Shown one piece after another: positions 1 through 8,147 of a DNA stretch of 21,749 nt. The stretch lies in the NCBI GenBank assembly GCA_024643945.1, contig JAHELX010000029.1, positions 1-21,749 on the forward strand, given 5' to 3'. The DNA is from Anaerolineales bacterium. GTDB lineage: Bacteria; Chloroflexota; Anaerolineae; 4572-78; NAK82. Position 1 is the first letter of the stretch; each line of letters starts with the position of its first letter. Made by a program: the position numbers and the translations under genes. The notes beneath the pieces are model-generated. The model saw nothing but the letters and a program-made list of their open reading frames with translations, ran no database searches and was not told where the DNA came from.

Positions 1-9
1 CGAGAATAA

Positions 10-210
10 ATTAGTGGAATTCTGTTGGTGGGAGGTGACGTGATTACAGCCATGGACGGCCTGGCGGTGAACGGGGTAGGGGACCTGCAAGCCCTGGTGC
101 AGCAGGCGCAACACGGCCAGGACGTGACCCTTACCCTCCTGCGCGATGGCAAGCAGGTTGAGGTAGCGGTCACCCTGGGGGAGTGCCCCGCCCCCACTCC
201 GACACCGTAA
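10..210 (+). pseudogene. C-terminal PDZ-domain fragment (HtrA/DegP-like protease tail)
   Basis: The frame reads GGDVITAMDGLAVNGVGDLQ..., followed by a hydrophobic strand and 'VTLTLLRDGKQVEVAVTLGE'. This is the second half of a PDZ domain as found at the C-terminus of HtrA/DegP serine proteases, and it ends in a short PTPTP tail. The same frame has a TAA at 7-9, so it cannot be continuous with an upstream protease domain. The only possible start inside is TTG at 25, without a ribosome binding site. Of the other two frames, only the one beginning at base 2 is open to the left edge, and it closes at 41-43. A single frameshift between 9 and 41 could therefore join it to the PDZ frame. I read this as the 3' end of a broken or frameshifted gene. 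A sequencing error cannot be excluded, because only 24 bases lie upstream. Confidence 0.55.
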
Positions 211-591
211 ATAGACCAGGTCTACATACGCGTCATCCCCCAGTTAATCGGCGACCGGGACGCCGTGACGAGCAGGCCCTTCTCCCGGGATACCTGGGCC
301 TGCTCATTCAAGAAACAACGCGATGAGAGATTTTACCCTGGAACAACCACGGTTCCCAATCACAGGGGATGTTCTTGAAGTTAATTCTATTTCAACCTTC
401 CCAGATCTGCTCCAGGCAGGCAATTATTCCCTCTGCTACTTTCGCTGAATGATGCTGCCTTAACCTGTTGCGTGGCCCGGCCGGTGCAAGAGGCACGTCT
501 GGCGTGGATCACCCCACCGGTGAAGCAGACACTGACCACGGCCTAATCAGTCAAAGCTTTAGTGGCTCACCGCTACTTAAGGAGATGCAAC
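211..591. other. Intergenic stretch without a supportable gene
   Basis: About 380 bases between the PDZ fragment and the VIT-family gene. It holds the hairpin at 270-305. A 41-codon frame at 323-448 has no ribosome binding site and no recognisable product. A second short open frame ending near 545 is likewise unidentifiable. No convincing promoter was found. Confidence 0.5.
270..305 (+). terminator. Strong hairpin, possible terminator of the PDZ gene
   Basis: Perfect 10-bp inverted repeat GAGCAGGCCC / GGGCCTGCTC (270-279 and 296-305) with a 16-nt loop, 60 bases after the PDZ stop codon. No T-run follows (ATTCAAG), so it is not a classical rho-independent terminator and may only protect the 3' end. 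Confidence 0.4.
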
Positions 592-1287
592 ATGTCGCCC
601 AAAACACAGCCTGAGCCGCATTTTACGGCCTCGGACATCGTGCACGATATTGTGATTGGGATGTCTGATGGCTTGACTGTTCCATTTGCGATTGCCGCGG
701 GGATGTCGGGGGTTGCAGTCGCCTCTCGGGTCGTTGTTGTTGCCGGCCTGGCAGAGATCACGGCCGGCTCCATCTCTATGGGGTTGGGCGGCTATCTGTC
801 AGGCCGAACGGATGCTGAACACTACGACGTCGAACGCAAGCGGGAAGAGCAAGAGACGAAGGATGTCCCTGAGGTAGAGGCCCAAGAAGTCGCCGACATC
901 CTGCAAGGCCTCGGTCTGGACGAGACTCAAGTCACTTCGGCGGTCAATGCACTACGCAAGGATCGGAAGAAGTGGGTGGATTTTATGATGCGTTTTGAAT
1001 TGGGTCTCGAAGCCCCCGATCCGCAGCGGGCCTTACAGAGCGCCCTCACGATTGGCCTTTCGTACGCGATATCCGGCTTCATCCCCCTGTCACCCTACGT
1101 TTTTATGAGTTCGGTCATCTCTGCGCTCTATGTCTCCGTTGCGGTAACCTTGGCAGCGCTCTTCGTATTTGGCTACGTCAAGGGACGCGTCACCGGCGTC
1201 AACGCGTTGCGCTCAGGTCTACAGACGATCTCGATAGGGGGATTGGCGGCAGGCGCCGCCTTTGGCATTGCCCGGCTGATCGGGTAG
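592..1287 (+). CDS. VIT1/CCC1-family (iron/manganese) transporter
   Basis: A 231-aa integral membrane protein of the VIT1/CCC1 transporter family, whose members move Fe2+ or Mn2+ across membranes. The first helix (about residues 15-38) carries the family's conserved 'GMSDGLTVPFA' segment. The second helix contains EITAGSISMGLGGYLS. A charged stretch with EHYDVERKREEQE follows, the position where family members have a cytoplasmic metal-binding helical region. Three more membrane segments occupy roughly residues 150-231. ATG 592 is chosen because AAGGAG lies at 579-584, 7 bases upstream; the in-frame GTG at 562 has no such site. The next genes on the strand encode another small membrane protein and a second metal transporter, suggesting a metal or envelope-stress group. 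The metal cannot be read from sequence. Confidence 0.85.
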   Translation: MSPKTQPEPHFTASDIVHDIVIGMSDGLTVPFAIAAGMSGVAVASRVVVVAGLAEITAGSISMGLGGYLSGRTDAEHYDVERKREEQETKDVPEVEAQEVADILQGLGLDETQVTSAVNALRKDRKKWVDFMMRFELGLEAPDPQRALQSALTIGLSYAISGFIPLSPYVFMSSVISALYVSVAVTLAALFVFGYVKGRVTGVNALRSGLQTISIGGLAAGAAFGIARLIG

Positions 1288-1375
1288 CGCCGGACAGAGA
1301 AACAGCTCACCCACCCAAACCTGGGATGAGCTCCTACCGACACTTGTTAGCATACCTGTAAGGAGGTAAATCATT

Positions 1376-1618
1376 ATGAACATCCTGATCTGGATTATCA
1401 GCGGAATTGTGGCTGGCTGGCTCACCGGTTTGGTTATGAGAGGGCGTGGCTTCGGCCTCCTGGGAGACCTGATCATAGGATTATTGGGCGGTCTCCTGGG
1501 CGGTTGGCTGTTCGGCTTCCTGGGGATAGTTGCCACAAGTTTGGTCGGCCAAGTTATTATAGCCTTCCTCGGCGGTGTGGTGCTGGTCGCCATTGTCCGA
1601 GCTTTGCGGCGGGTCTGA
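1376..1618 (+). CDS. GlsB/YeaQ/YmgE-family stress-response membrane protein
   Basis: An 80-aa, very hydrophobic and glycine-rich protein with three predicted membrane helices (about 2-20, 27-48 and 52-75). The N-terminus 'MNILIWIISGIVAGWLTG' and the central 'LLGDLIIGLLGGLLGGWLFG' are typical of the GlsB/YeaQ/YmgE (transglycosylase-associated) family, small membrane proteins often induced by stress and without an assigned biochemical activity. A very good ribosome binding site (AAGGAGG at about 1361-1367) precedes the ATG. It ends 6 bases before the GTG of the cation diffusion facilitator gene, so the two are probably co-transcribed and perhaps translationally coupled. Confidence 0.85.
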   Translation: MNILIWIISGIVAGWLTGLVMRGRGFGLLGDLIIGLLGGLLGGWLFGFLGIVATSLVGQVIIAFLGGVVLVAIVRALRRV

Positions 1619-1624
1619 GCCTCA

Positions 1625-2578
1625 GTGACACATACGCCATCCGGGTCATCTGAACGCCCAATCACCGTTTACGCCGCCATCGTCTCGAACTTTGTGATAG
1701 CGGCGGCAAAGTTTGTGGCTGCATTCTTCTCGGGCAGTTCGGCGATGCTATCGGAGGGGATTCACTCGCTGGTTGACACCGGCAACGAAATGCTGCTGCT
1801 GCTCGGCATCAACAGAAGCAAAATGCCGGCCGACGAGCTTCATCCGTTTGGTCATGGCAAGGAACTCTACTTCTGGAGCCTGATTGTTGCCATCGTCGTC
1901 TTTGGCATGGGCGGCGGAATGTCTATGTATGAGGGCATCACGCATATACAATATCCCAGCAAAATCCGCGACCCAATATGGAGTTATGTCGTGTTGGGCA
2001 TCGCGTTCATTGCGGAGGGTAGCTCATGGGTGATCGCTCTGAAAAAACTACTTGCCAGTAAGAAGGAAAGGGAGAGTTTCTGGCATGCTCTTCGCACCAG
2101 TAAGGACCCAACAGTCTATACCGTGCTCGCTGAGGACTCGGCGGCACTGATGGGTGTGGCAGTTGCTTTTCTGGGCGTCTTCTTCGGGTATCGATTCGAC
2201 AATCCTTACCTGGATGGAGCCGCCTCCATGGTCATTGGGATCATTCTGGCAACGGTAGCCGTGTTTCTGGCCTATGAGAGCAGAGACCTGCTCGTTGGCG
2301 AAAGCGCCGACGTGGATGTTGTGCGGCGTATCCGCGAGCTTGCCGAGGCCGATCCAGCGGTGAAGCGAGTGTGGCGCCCGCTCACGATGCATTTCGGGCC
2401 AGACCAGGTGCTGCTCAACATTGACATCGAATTTCGCCCCGATCTATCTGCTTCGGATGTGACGGCCGCAGTTGATCGCCTGGAGACAAGCATCCGTAAG
2501 GACCAGCCAAGAATCAAGCGCATCTTCATCGAGGCAGAGTCGCTCAAAGGCCATCGTGACGAGACAGAATACACATAA
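1625..2578 (+). CDS. Cation diffusion facilitator (CDF) family transporter
   Basis: A 317-aa protein with the CDF layout: six membrane helices over about residues 12-225, then a C-terminal cytoplasmic ferredoxin-like domain (about 230-300; 'ADPAVKRVWRPLTMHFGPDQVLLNIDIEF'). CDF proteins export Zn2+, Fe2+, Mn2+ or related divalent ions in exchange for protons. Helix 2 carries SEGIHSLVDTGN, with His and Asp four residues apart in the usual metal-site position. Helix 5 carries 'LAEDSAALMG'. Both resemble the SLC30A9-like branch more than the bacterial YiiP/FieF DxxxD form, so metal specificity is uncertain. The GTG start at 1625 is inferred: it lies 6 bases after the preceding stop, no strong Shine-Dalgarno is visible, and the next in-frame ATG would delete helix 1. 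Confidence 0.88.
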   Translation: MTHTPSGSSERPITVYAAIVSNFVIAAAKFVAAFFSGSSAMLSEGIHSLVDTGNEMLLLLGINRSKMPADELHPFGHGKELYFWSLIVAIVVFGMGGGMSMYEGITHIQYPSKIRDPIWSYVVLGIAFIAEGSSWVIALKKLLASKKERESFWHALRTSKDPTVYTVLAEDSAALMGVAVAFLGVFFGYRFDNPYLDGAASMVIGIILATVAVFLAYESRDLLVGESADVDVVRRIRELAEADPAVKRVWRPLTMHFGPDQVLLNIDIEFRPDLSASDVTAAVDRLETSIRKDQPRIKRIFIEAESLKGHRDETEYT

Positions 2579-2830
2579 TGCAAGTCGATTAAACCAAAAT
2601 TGACAAGATTCACCATCCGGCTATCATGAAGGGGTAATGATTGTCCATATCCTCCGACCGGACCAATGCTGGAGCCAATGGGTTCCACCGAGAATTTGGG
2701 CAGCACGGGTATGCTGCCTGTGCACTCTCCTGCCCCCCAACCATGCCACGCTAGACGCCATCGGGGTAGTAAGCCCGGTCGCGCTGTTCATCCCCTCCTT
2801 ACGCACCGCCAGCTTGAAAGATTACGTAAT

Positions 2831-4216
2831 ATGAAACGTCGCTGGCTATTCTACCTGTTGATCATTGCTTTTGTGTGGGTAGTAATCAGCCGTTTTAGTG
2901 AGATCGAACAACTGGCCGAGACACTGGCCCAAGGCCAATGGCACTGGGTGCTGGTGGCGGCTTTGCTACAGTTTGGTTACTATGTTGCGTATACAGCGTT
3001 ATACCAGGCTGCCTTTTACACGGTAGAAGTTGCAAGCCGCATAAGCGATCTGCTGCCGATCACCCTCAGTTCGGTGTTCGTCAACGTGGTAACGCCCACC
3101 GGAGGCGCCAGCACGACTGCATTGTTTATGGACGATGCTGCCCGGCGCGGCGAATCGGCGGCGCGGACGGCCGCCGGTACCGTGTTAGTGCTGGTAGCCG
3201 ACTTTTGCGCCTTCGCCCCGGTGCTGATCGCCAGCCTGGTTTACCTGTTCCTGCAGCACCAGCTCAAAATCTATGCGATCTTCGGCACATTCGCTTTGTT
3301 TGTAATCATCAGCGGCTTAAGCAGCCTACTGCTATTGGGGCTGTGGCAACCGGGCCGATTGCATCGGTTGCTCAACTGGCTACAACGAAGCATTAACCGG
3401 CTGGCCGACCGACTCAGACGCCCAGCTTTCCTGGCCGACAATTGGGCTGACAAGAACGCGGCCGAGTTCGCCGAAGCTGCCATCGCTATCATTGCCCACC
3501 CGGGACGATTAGGCCGCACCCTGGTCGTGGCGCTGGCTGTCCACCTGGCGAATCTGGGCACTCTCTGCCCCCTCTTTCTAGCTTTTCACCAGCCGATTGC
3601 CTTTGGTCCGCTGGTAGCCGGGTACGCGATGGGCTTTTTGTTCCTGGTCGTCTCTCCCATCCCAATGGGAATTGGAGTGGTAGAAGGGATGATGGTGCTG
3701 ACATACACCTCACTGGGAGTGCCATCGAGCCAGGCAGCAGTGATCACCTTAGCCTTTCGAGGTCTGACCTTTTGGCTGCCGTTTTTCGTCGGTTTTCTCT
3801 TACTGCGACGGGTGAAATCATTCGGCACCGAAGAACGTCCCCGGGCCCGGGCGTGGAGCGTGCGGGTCACTTCTGCGCTCACCGGACTGATGGGAGTGTT
3901 CAACGTTTTCTCGGCTGTCACGCCCACTCTGGCCGGCCACCCGATATTGATGAAACCCTTCTCGCCGCTAGCGGCCGGCCCTGGTAGTCAGGTCACCACG
4001 GCACTCGCCGGCTTTGCCCTCCTCTTGCTTGCGGATAACCTCTGGCGGCGCAAACGCGTAGCATGGCTGCTCACCCTGCTTGTCCTGGGCGTATTAATCG
4101 TCAATTACTTGCTGAATGGATTGGACTACCAGGAAGCCATCTTGGCAGCGGGGCTGGCAGCCTGGCTGTGGTTTATGCGCCGCCACTTCCCCGCCCGACC
4201 AACCGGCCGATGGTGA
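2831..4216 (+). CDS. Flippase-like membrane protein (lysylphosphatidylglycerol synthase TM region, UPF0104/YbhN type)
   Basis: A 461-aa polytopic membrane protein. After the first helix ('MKRRWLFYLLIIAFVWVVIS') come the family's typical amphipathic segment and helices. Conserved-looking stretches are 'NVVTPTGGASTTALFMDDA' (about 90-108) and PIPMGIGVVEGMM (about 278-290), matching the GGxG and PxPGGxGxxE-like motifs of the LPG_synthase_TM/UPF0104 superfamily. The soluble aminoacyl-transferase domain of true MprF is absent; about five extra hydrophobic segments follow instead, up to residue 455. Members are thought to translocate lipids or polyprenyl-linked substrates, but the substrate here is unknown. 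The longer open frame from 2666 begins with a polar Pro/His/Arg-rich leader unlike any membrane protein start, so ATG 2831 is used although its ribosome binding site (GAAAG) is weak. It converges on the next gene with a 12-base gap. Confidence 0.8.
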   Translation: MKRRWLFYLLIIAFVWVVISRFSEIEQLAETLAQGQWHWVLVAALLQFGYYVAYTALYQAAFYTVEVASRISDLLPITLSSVFVNVVTPTGGASTTALFMDDAARRGESAARTAAGTVLVLVADFCAFAPVLIASLVYLFLQHQLKIYAIFGTFALFVIISGLSSLLLLGLWQPGRLHRLLNWLQRSINRLADRLRRPAFLADNWADKNAAEFAEAAIAIIAHPGRLGRTLVVALAVHLANLGTLCPLFLAFHQPIAFGPLVAGYAMGFLFLVVSPIPMGIGVVEGMMVLTYTSLGVPSSQAAVITLAFRGLTFWLPFFVGFLLLRRVKSFGTEERPRARAWSVRVTSALTGLMGVFNVFSAVTPTLAGHPILMKPFSPLAAGPGSQVTTALAGFALLLLADNLWRRKRVAWLLTLLVLGVLIVNYLLNGLDYQEAILAAGLAAWLWFMRRHFPARPTGRW

Positions 4217-4228
4217 CTATCGCCAGTT

Positions 4229-5692
4229 TCACTGATCACGCAGCAGCCAGACTTCGAGCCGGGTAAACGGATTCTCGGTACCCACGAAGAGACCCATCGG
4301 CGTCGATTCCAGCGTACGAATGCCGTGGTTATCGGGATTTCCCAGGCCATCCAGAAAGACCGGCTCCCAGTGGATGCCATCGGCGCTGCGGTACAGGTCG
4401 CCCCCCATGGGCGAGCCCCAGTCTTGGGGGCGGGTCACCAACTCAGCAAGCAAGGGGCGGAATGGGGGCGCGATGTTCTCAGCGTCCTGCCCTAAGAAAG
4501 CGATAGTACGCGACATGTCCCAGGTACCCAGGTAAAGATGGCCCCCATGCTCGTTCATATACCAGCAATATACGTTGAGATACCAGCCAAAGCCACCTTG
4601 ATACTCGGACAGCGGGTGATCGTGCTTGGGGCCGACCACATTTTCCCAGTTATCGTCCCGGTTGATGCGGATCAGATTGCAGCCCCGCGGGCCGTGCCGG
4701 GTGATTGGATTGAATCCCAAGGGGATGCCAGTACCCACGTACAGATGGTCTTTGAAGACCCGCATGCTCATCACTGCTTCGTTGTGGGGCTGACCGCCCC
4801 CGCCACGAATCACCGGCTGGGGAGGCGCCTCGGGGTCCGACACGCAGCGCAGCTTCCACACTTCATAGCCAGTGACGGGGTTGTAGGTACCGGCGCAGAG
4901 GCAACCGTTGAAGCTGGCCAGGCTGGAAATGCCGGCGTTGTTAGGATTGCCAAACCCGTCGGGGATAACCCGGGTGAAGGTCAGCCCGTCCGTGGCCCAA
5001 ATCTGACCCACACCGCCGGGCAAGATGTCTCCGTGGCGGGTGGTAGACATATACAGCAGGCCATCGTCGTGGGCGACCAAGCCCCGGATCGAGCCGACCT
5101 TGCTCTCAGGCTCGTCGGGGAAAGTGAACACCTTTTCCCAAGTACCGGGGTCACCCGTGGCGCTGCGCCACACAGAAGGGGTGCGGGCCGCCATGGTAGC
5201 GGCATAGAGATAGGTGCGTCCGTCGGCTTTGGCTTTGTAAATCCCCATTGAGCGGAAGCCTTCGTTGAGGTAAGGCGCTTGCTCGTGGTCGGCGTAGTCG
5301 AAGACTACCTCCCACGTCTGCGGCCCCAGGTCGGGCCGGTAGCGGCGAATCTGGGGGGATTGCACCGGGAGAGCTACCTTTTTCTTGCGCAAGGCAGCCA
5401 TTGCCAGCCCGATGATGTTATTGTCAGTGCCCACGTAGAGATAACCGGTGGCGGCTCCGTCGGCCCGGAAATAGCGCATCGCCCAGGCGGAGTCCGCCAG
5501 ACGTGCCCTTCCCTCGTCATCAAAGCCTGGTTCGGCCACGCGCTCAAAGGTCAGATTGGAGCCAATCTGGCTGGCGTACTGCGGCAGACGCTGCGGCCGG
5601 CGGGTAGCGACGAACAAGCCCACACCGACGAGTACGAATAGCGAAATCAGGAACAGAGCCAAGATGGTGATAAGTCGCCGCATCTGTATCAT
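4229..5692 (-). CDS. Membrane-anchored or exported protein with beta-propeller-like repeats, function unknown
   Basis: A 487-aa protein. Residues about 5-28 form one hydrophobic helix after a short positive N-terminus, without a clear lipobox or signal-peptidase site, so it is an exported or anchored protein. The rest is built from recurring short strands of the form 'LYVGT' (YLYVGTDNN, RTYLYAATMA, LLYMSTTRH, CLCAGTYNP, HLYVGTGIP, HLYLGTWDM, GLFVGTENP). Each is usually followed by a WRS/W-T or VWKL-type strand, and GFGNPNNAGI and GLGNPDNHGI are near-repeats. This suggests a six- or seven-bladed beta-propeller related to sialidase/Kelch-like folds. No catalytic motif is recognised. ATG 5692 is favoured by AGGG about 8 bases upstream; ATG 5683 is an alternative. 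The gene stands alone on the minus strand. Confidence 0.7.
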   Translation of the reverse strand: MIQMRRLITILALFLISLFVLVGVGLFVATRRPQRLPQYASQIGSNLTFERVAEPGFDDEGRARLADSAWAMRYFRADGAATGYLYVGTDNNIIGLAMAALRKKKVALPVQSPQIRRYRPDLGPQTWEVVFDYADHEQAPYLNEGFRSMGIYKAKADGRTYLYAATMAARTPSVWRSATGDPGTWEKVFTFPDEPESKVGSIRGLVAHDDGLLYMSTTRHGDILPGGVGQIWATDGLTFTRVIPDGFGNPNNAGISSLASFNGCLCAGTYNPVTGYEVWKLRCVSDPEAPPQPVIRGGGGQPHNEAVMSMRVFKDHLYVGTGIPLGFNPITRHGPRGCNLIRINRDDNWENVVGPKHDHPLSEYQGGFGWYLNVYCWYMNEHGGHLYLGTWDMSRTIAFLGQDAENIAPPFRPLLAELVTRPQDWGSPMGGDLYRSADGIHWEPVFLDGLGNPDNHGIRTLESTPMGLFVGTENPFTRLEVWLLRDQ

Positions 5693-5725
5693 ATCATAAT
5701 CCCTGTGATGGGGTACTAGGCCAGG

Positions 5726-5757
5726 GAAACCAGGGTTTTCCGGAAAACCCTGGTTTC
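5726..5757. repeat. Perfect 32-bp palindrome
   Basis: The left arm GAAACCAGGGTTTTCC is followed immediately by its exact reverse complement: 16 + 16 bases with no loop. It lies 34 bases upstream of the start codon of the propeller-like gene (minus strand), so it may be an operator, a cruciform-forming intergenic repeat (REP/MITE-like) or a processing hairpin in that gene's 5' leader. Confidence 0.8.
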
Positions 5758-5969
5758 TGAGACACTTTTCAGAGAGCTTCTAAGAATGTGGTGATATGTG
5801 AGTGTTTAGGCCGGGACGCACTGGCAGCCCTATCTACATATCATGCATATGAGGAGCTATGTCATTTGGCCAGCGTCATGGAGTACAGATTACACAAGTT
5901 CGGGGCAAAGAGCAAATTGATGTAACGGTGCACAAGATGTTAGATAGTCGGCAAGCATATTTCACCACG

Positions 5970-5996
5970 GAGAACGCAGAGTTCGCCGAGGTTTGC
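5970..5996 (+). repeat. Three 9-bp periodic units (GAGxxCGCx type)
   Basis: Units GAGAACGCA, GAGTTCGCC and GAGGTTTGC follow one another, preceded by CACCACG. The wording (CCACGGAGAACGCAGAG) resembles the 'ACCACAGAGAACACAGAG' intergenic repeats common in many bacterial genomes. This is probably a decayed copy of such an element. Confidence 0.4.
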
Positions 5997-6026
5997 GGTA
6001 CGAAGCACGATAGAAACAATAGTGGA

Positions 6027-7277
6027 TCAGGATTGGCCGCTCGATTCACGACGCGAACGGGTGTAAGCATCAAGGGTGACGGCCAAGAGCAGGACGGCAC
6101 CTGTCACCATGAACTTGATGGAAGAGGCAAGAGCCAGCAGATCCATGCCATTGGCGATAGAACCGATGACCAGCGCTCCCAGGAGAGCAGACCAGGTATT
6201 CCCGCGCCCGCCGAAGAGGCTGGTGCCCCCAATGACCGCGGCGGCAATGGCATTGAGAAGCACATCACCACCGCCTGAAGATTGGTTGACGGCGAACAAG
6301 CGAGAGCCTGCCAGGATCCCACCACAGGCAGCCAGGGTGGAAGTCAAGACGAAGATAATAATGCGCAGCCGATCGACATTGATGCCCGCTCGCCGGGCAG
6401 CTTCGGGGCTGCCGCCAACGGCAAAAACAGAGCGGCCGAACCGGGTTCTCCGGGTGATGAAGTCAAACATTACAATAAATGCCAGGAAAATGAGCACAGC
6501 CGATGGCACACCCTGGATAGCAGGGGTTCCGCGAGGATTGCGGTTGACATTCATTAGGGTGATGGCACCGAGAACAACAACGCCGACCAGCACGATCCTG
6601 CCGATGGTCGCGGTAACTGGCTGGCTTTCCACGCCGAGCCGGGCGCGTTGTAGCCTTTCTCGGAAGAGGCTGAAGGCATACACTCCGACAAGGAAAAAGC
6701 CGAGAACCCAACCTGCCAATACGGGCAAAAGGGCGTTGACAATTCCAACAATTATCGGGTCAGTCAGGTTCACGGTCCCTGTCTGGCCTAAGACGGCCAA
6801 GAGGGCGCCCTGCCAGCCCAAAAAACCGGCCAGGGTGACCACAAATGAAGGCACGTGCAGCTTAGCGACCCAAAAGCCCTGCAAAAGGCCGATGGCGGCA
6901 CCGGTTAGAACACCGGCCCCGATGGCGATGTAGGCTGGCATACCGTAATTGACCGATAAAACGGCCATGATGCCAGCACATAAGCCACTGACTGCCCCAA
7001 CCGAAAGGTCGATTTCGGCGATTAGCAAGACCAACACAACTCCCACAGCCATGGTGCCAATCGCAGTAATCTGCACCATAAGATTGGTGAGATTCAATGG
7101 GGTCAGGAAGTTGGGATTGGCAATTTGAAAAATGACGGCGATGAGGATGAGCCCCAGCATCACCGGAAGTGAACCAATATTCCCGTGGGCTATCTGTTCA
7201 GTAACCGTATGCCATAATTCGCTAAAAGGATTTTCACTTTCTCCGCCAACCTTCGCCTCTTGTGTTGTTTCGTCCAT
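6027..7277 (-). CDS. Sugar ABC transporter permease (XylH/RbsC type)
   Basis: A 416-aa inner-membrane permease of the carbohydrate-uptake CUT2 family, about ten hydrophobic helices, a length typical of XylH. The conserved 'AAAVIGGTSLFGGRG' signature near residue 350 and LLIAEIDLSVGAVSGL near 85 are hallmarks of this family. It would form the translocation pore for a pentose or related sugar with the ATPase encoded just upstream. ATG 7277 is preferred over TTG 7292 because GGAG lies 9 bases before it. The gap to the ATPase stop is 42 bases, so the two form an operon. The C-terminus (RSRRESSGQS) is complete. The call is strong at family level; the sugar is inferred. Confidence 0.92.
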   Translation of the reverse strand: MDETTQEAKVGGESENPFSELWHTVTEQIAHGNIGSLPVMLGLILIAVIFQIANPNFLTPLNLTNLMVQITAIGTMAVGVVLVLLIAEIDLSVGAVSGLCAGIMAVLSVNYGMPAYIAIGAGVLTGAAIGLLQGFWVAKLHVPSFVVTLAGFLGWQGALLAVLGQTGTVNLTDPIIVGIVNALLPVLAGWVLGFFLVGVYAFSLFRERLQRARLGVESQPVTATIGRIVLVGVVVLGAITLMNVNRNPRGTPAIQGVPSAVLIFLAFIVMFDFITRRTRFGRSVFAVGGSPEAARRAGINVDRLRIIIFVLTSTLAACGGILAGSRLFAVNQSSGGGDVLLNAIAAAVIGGTSLFGGRGNTWSALLGALVIGSIANGMDLLALASSIKFMVTGAVLLLAVTLDAYTRSRRESSGQS

Positions 7278-7319
7278 CGTTGAAATCTCCAATGTGTTAC
7301 TGATAACATAGTTCCCTAT

Positions 7320-8120
7320 TCAAGCTGCTGAGGCCTTGTTTGTTTCGTTGTGCGATCCGCCATATTCTGCACCAGTGATGGCCGAAACGACCTGCTCGGG
7401 GTTGGTGGTATGGGTGTCAAAGGTGGCAGCACGGTATCCTAAATAAAGCACAATGATGCGGTCCGACACATCGAATACGTCAGCGAGGTTGTGACTGATC
7501 ACGACCACTCCCAGGCCCTGTTCACGCAGCCGGAGGATTAAATCCTTCACCAGGCGGGTTTGTTCCACGCCGAGGGCGGCCGTGGGCTCGTCTAACAGAA
7601 CGACTCTAGAATTCCACATTACTGCCCGGGCCACAGCGGTTGACTGGCGCTGACCGCCTGACAGCGTCGCAACTCGCGATCGCACAGATGGGATACGAAC
7701 ATGAAGTTCATCGATAACGCGTTGAGCTTCTCGCTGCATAGTTATTTCGTCCAGCGTTTTTAAAATGCCCGGAATCGCGGACTGAACCTTCTCCCGGCCC
7801 AGGTACAGATTGGCGACGACATCCAGATTGTCACATAATGCAAGGTCTTGATACACCGTCTCGATCCCCAACTCGGCCGCCTCTCGGGGATTGTTTACAG
7901 TGACCTCACGTCCCTCAAAGATGTACTGTCCCGCGTCGGCCTGGTAAACGCCAGAAATAATCTTGATGAGGGTAGACTTGCCGGCGCCATTGTCGCCGAC
8001 GAGCCCTACTACCTCACCCAGGTAGACCTCAAAATCTACCTCGGCCAGGGCCTGGACGGCGCCAAAGCGCTTGCTGATTCCACGCATTTCCAGGATTGGC
8101 TTACGGGCCGGCTCATTCAT
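7320..8120 (-). CDS. Sugar ABC transporter ATP-binding protein (single-domain XylG/FrcA type)
   Basis: A 266-aa cytoplasmic ATPase that would energise sugar uptake with the adjacent permease. Visible motifs are Walker A GDNGAGKST (42-50), Q-loop VYQD (about 89-92), signature LSGGQRQ (153-159), Walker B VVLLDEP (173-179) and a switch histidine in VVVISHN. It has one nucleotide-binding domain, about half the length of the double-domain XylG/RbsA/MglA ATPases, so it presumably works as a homodimer, as in the FrcA-type branch. ATG 8120 is set by GGAGGAGAG directly upstream. The longer frame from 8180 only reads through the remnant of a second binding-protein gene. The minus-strand promoter at 8334-8362 probably drives this gene and the permease. 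Confidence 0.93.
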   Translation of the reverse strand: MNEPARKPILEMRGISKRFGAVQALAEVDFEVYLGEVVGLVGDNGAGKSTLIKIISGVYQADAGQYIFEGREVTVNNPREAAELGIETVYQDLALCDNLDVVANLYLGREKVQSAIPGILKTLDEITMQREAQRVIDELHVRIPSVRSRVATLSGGQRQSTAVARAVMWNSRVVLLDEPTAALGVEQTRLVKDLILRLREQGLGVVVISHNLADVFDVSDRIIVLYLGYRAATFDTHTTNPEQVVSAITGAEYGGSHNETNKASAA

Positions 8121-8147
8121 TGCTCTCCTCCAATAAGTGAGGGGGAA

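Larger units (their letters stand above)
5693..6026. other. Intergenic region with palindrome and short periodic repeat
   Basis: About 330 bases between two minus-strand genes. It contains the 32-bp palindrome (5726-5757) and the 9-bp periodic stretch (5970-5996). On the plus strand, ATG 5859 is preceded by GAGGAG and opens a 139-codon frame, but that frame runs into the conserved permease gene on the other strand. I do not call it a gene. Confidence 0.5.

Noticed and set aside
2666..2830. N-terminal extension of the flippase-like protein from ATG 2666
   Set aside because: Polar, Pro/His/Arg-rich and unlike the family, which starts at the first membrane helix.
4538..5251. 237-codon plus-strand frame
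   Set aside because: Antisense to the propeller-like gene; no ribosome binding site or motif.
5859..6278. 139-codon plus-strand frame with GAGGAG before its ATG
   Set aside because: Runs 250 bases into the conserved permease gene on the other strand, contains the decayed 9-bp repeat, and shows no recognisable domain. Kept only as a note on the intergenic region.
6076..6933. 285-codon plus-strand frame rich in Arg/Pro/Thr
   Set aside because: Antisense shadow of the sugar permease; composition is what a reversed hydrophobic gene yields.
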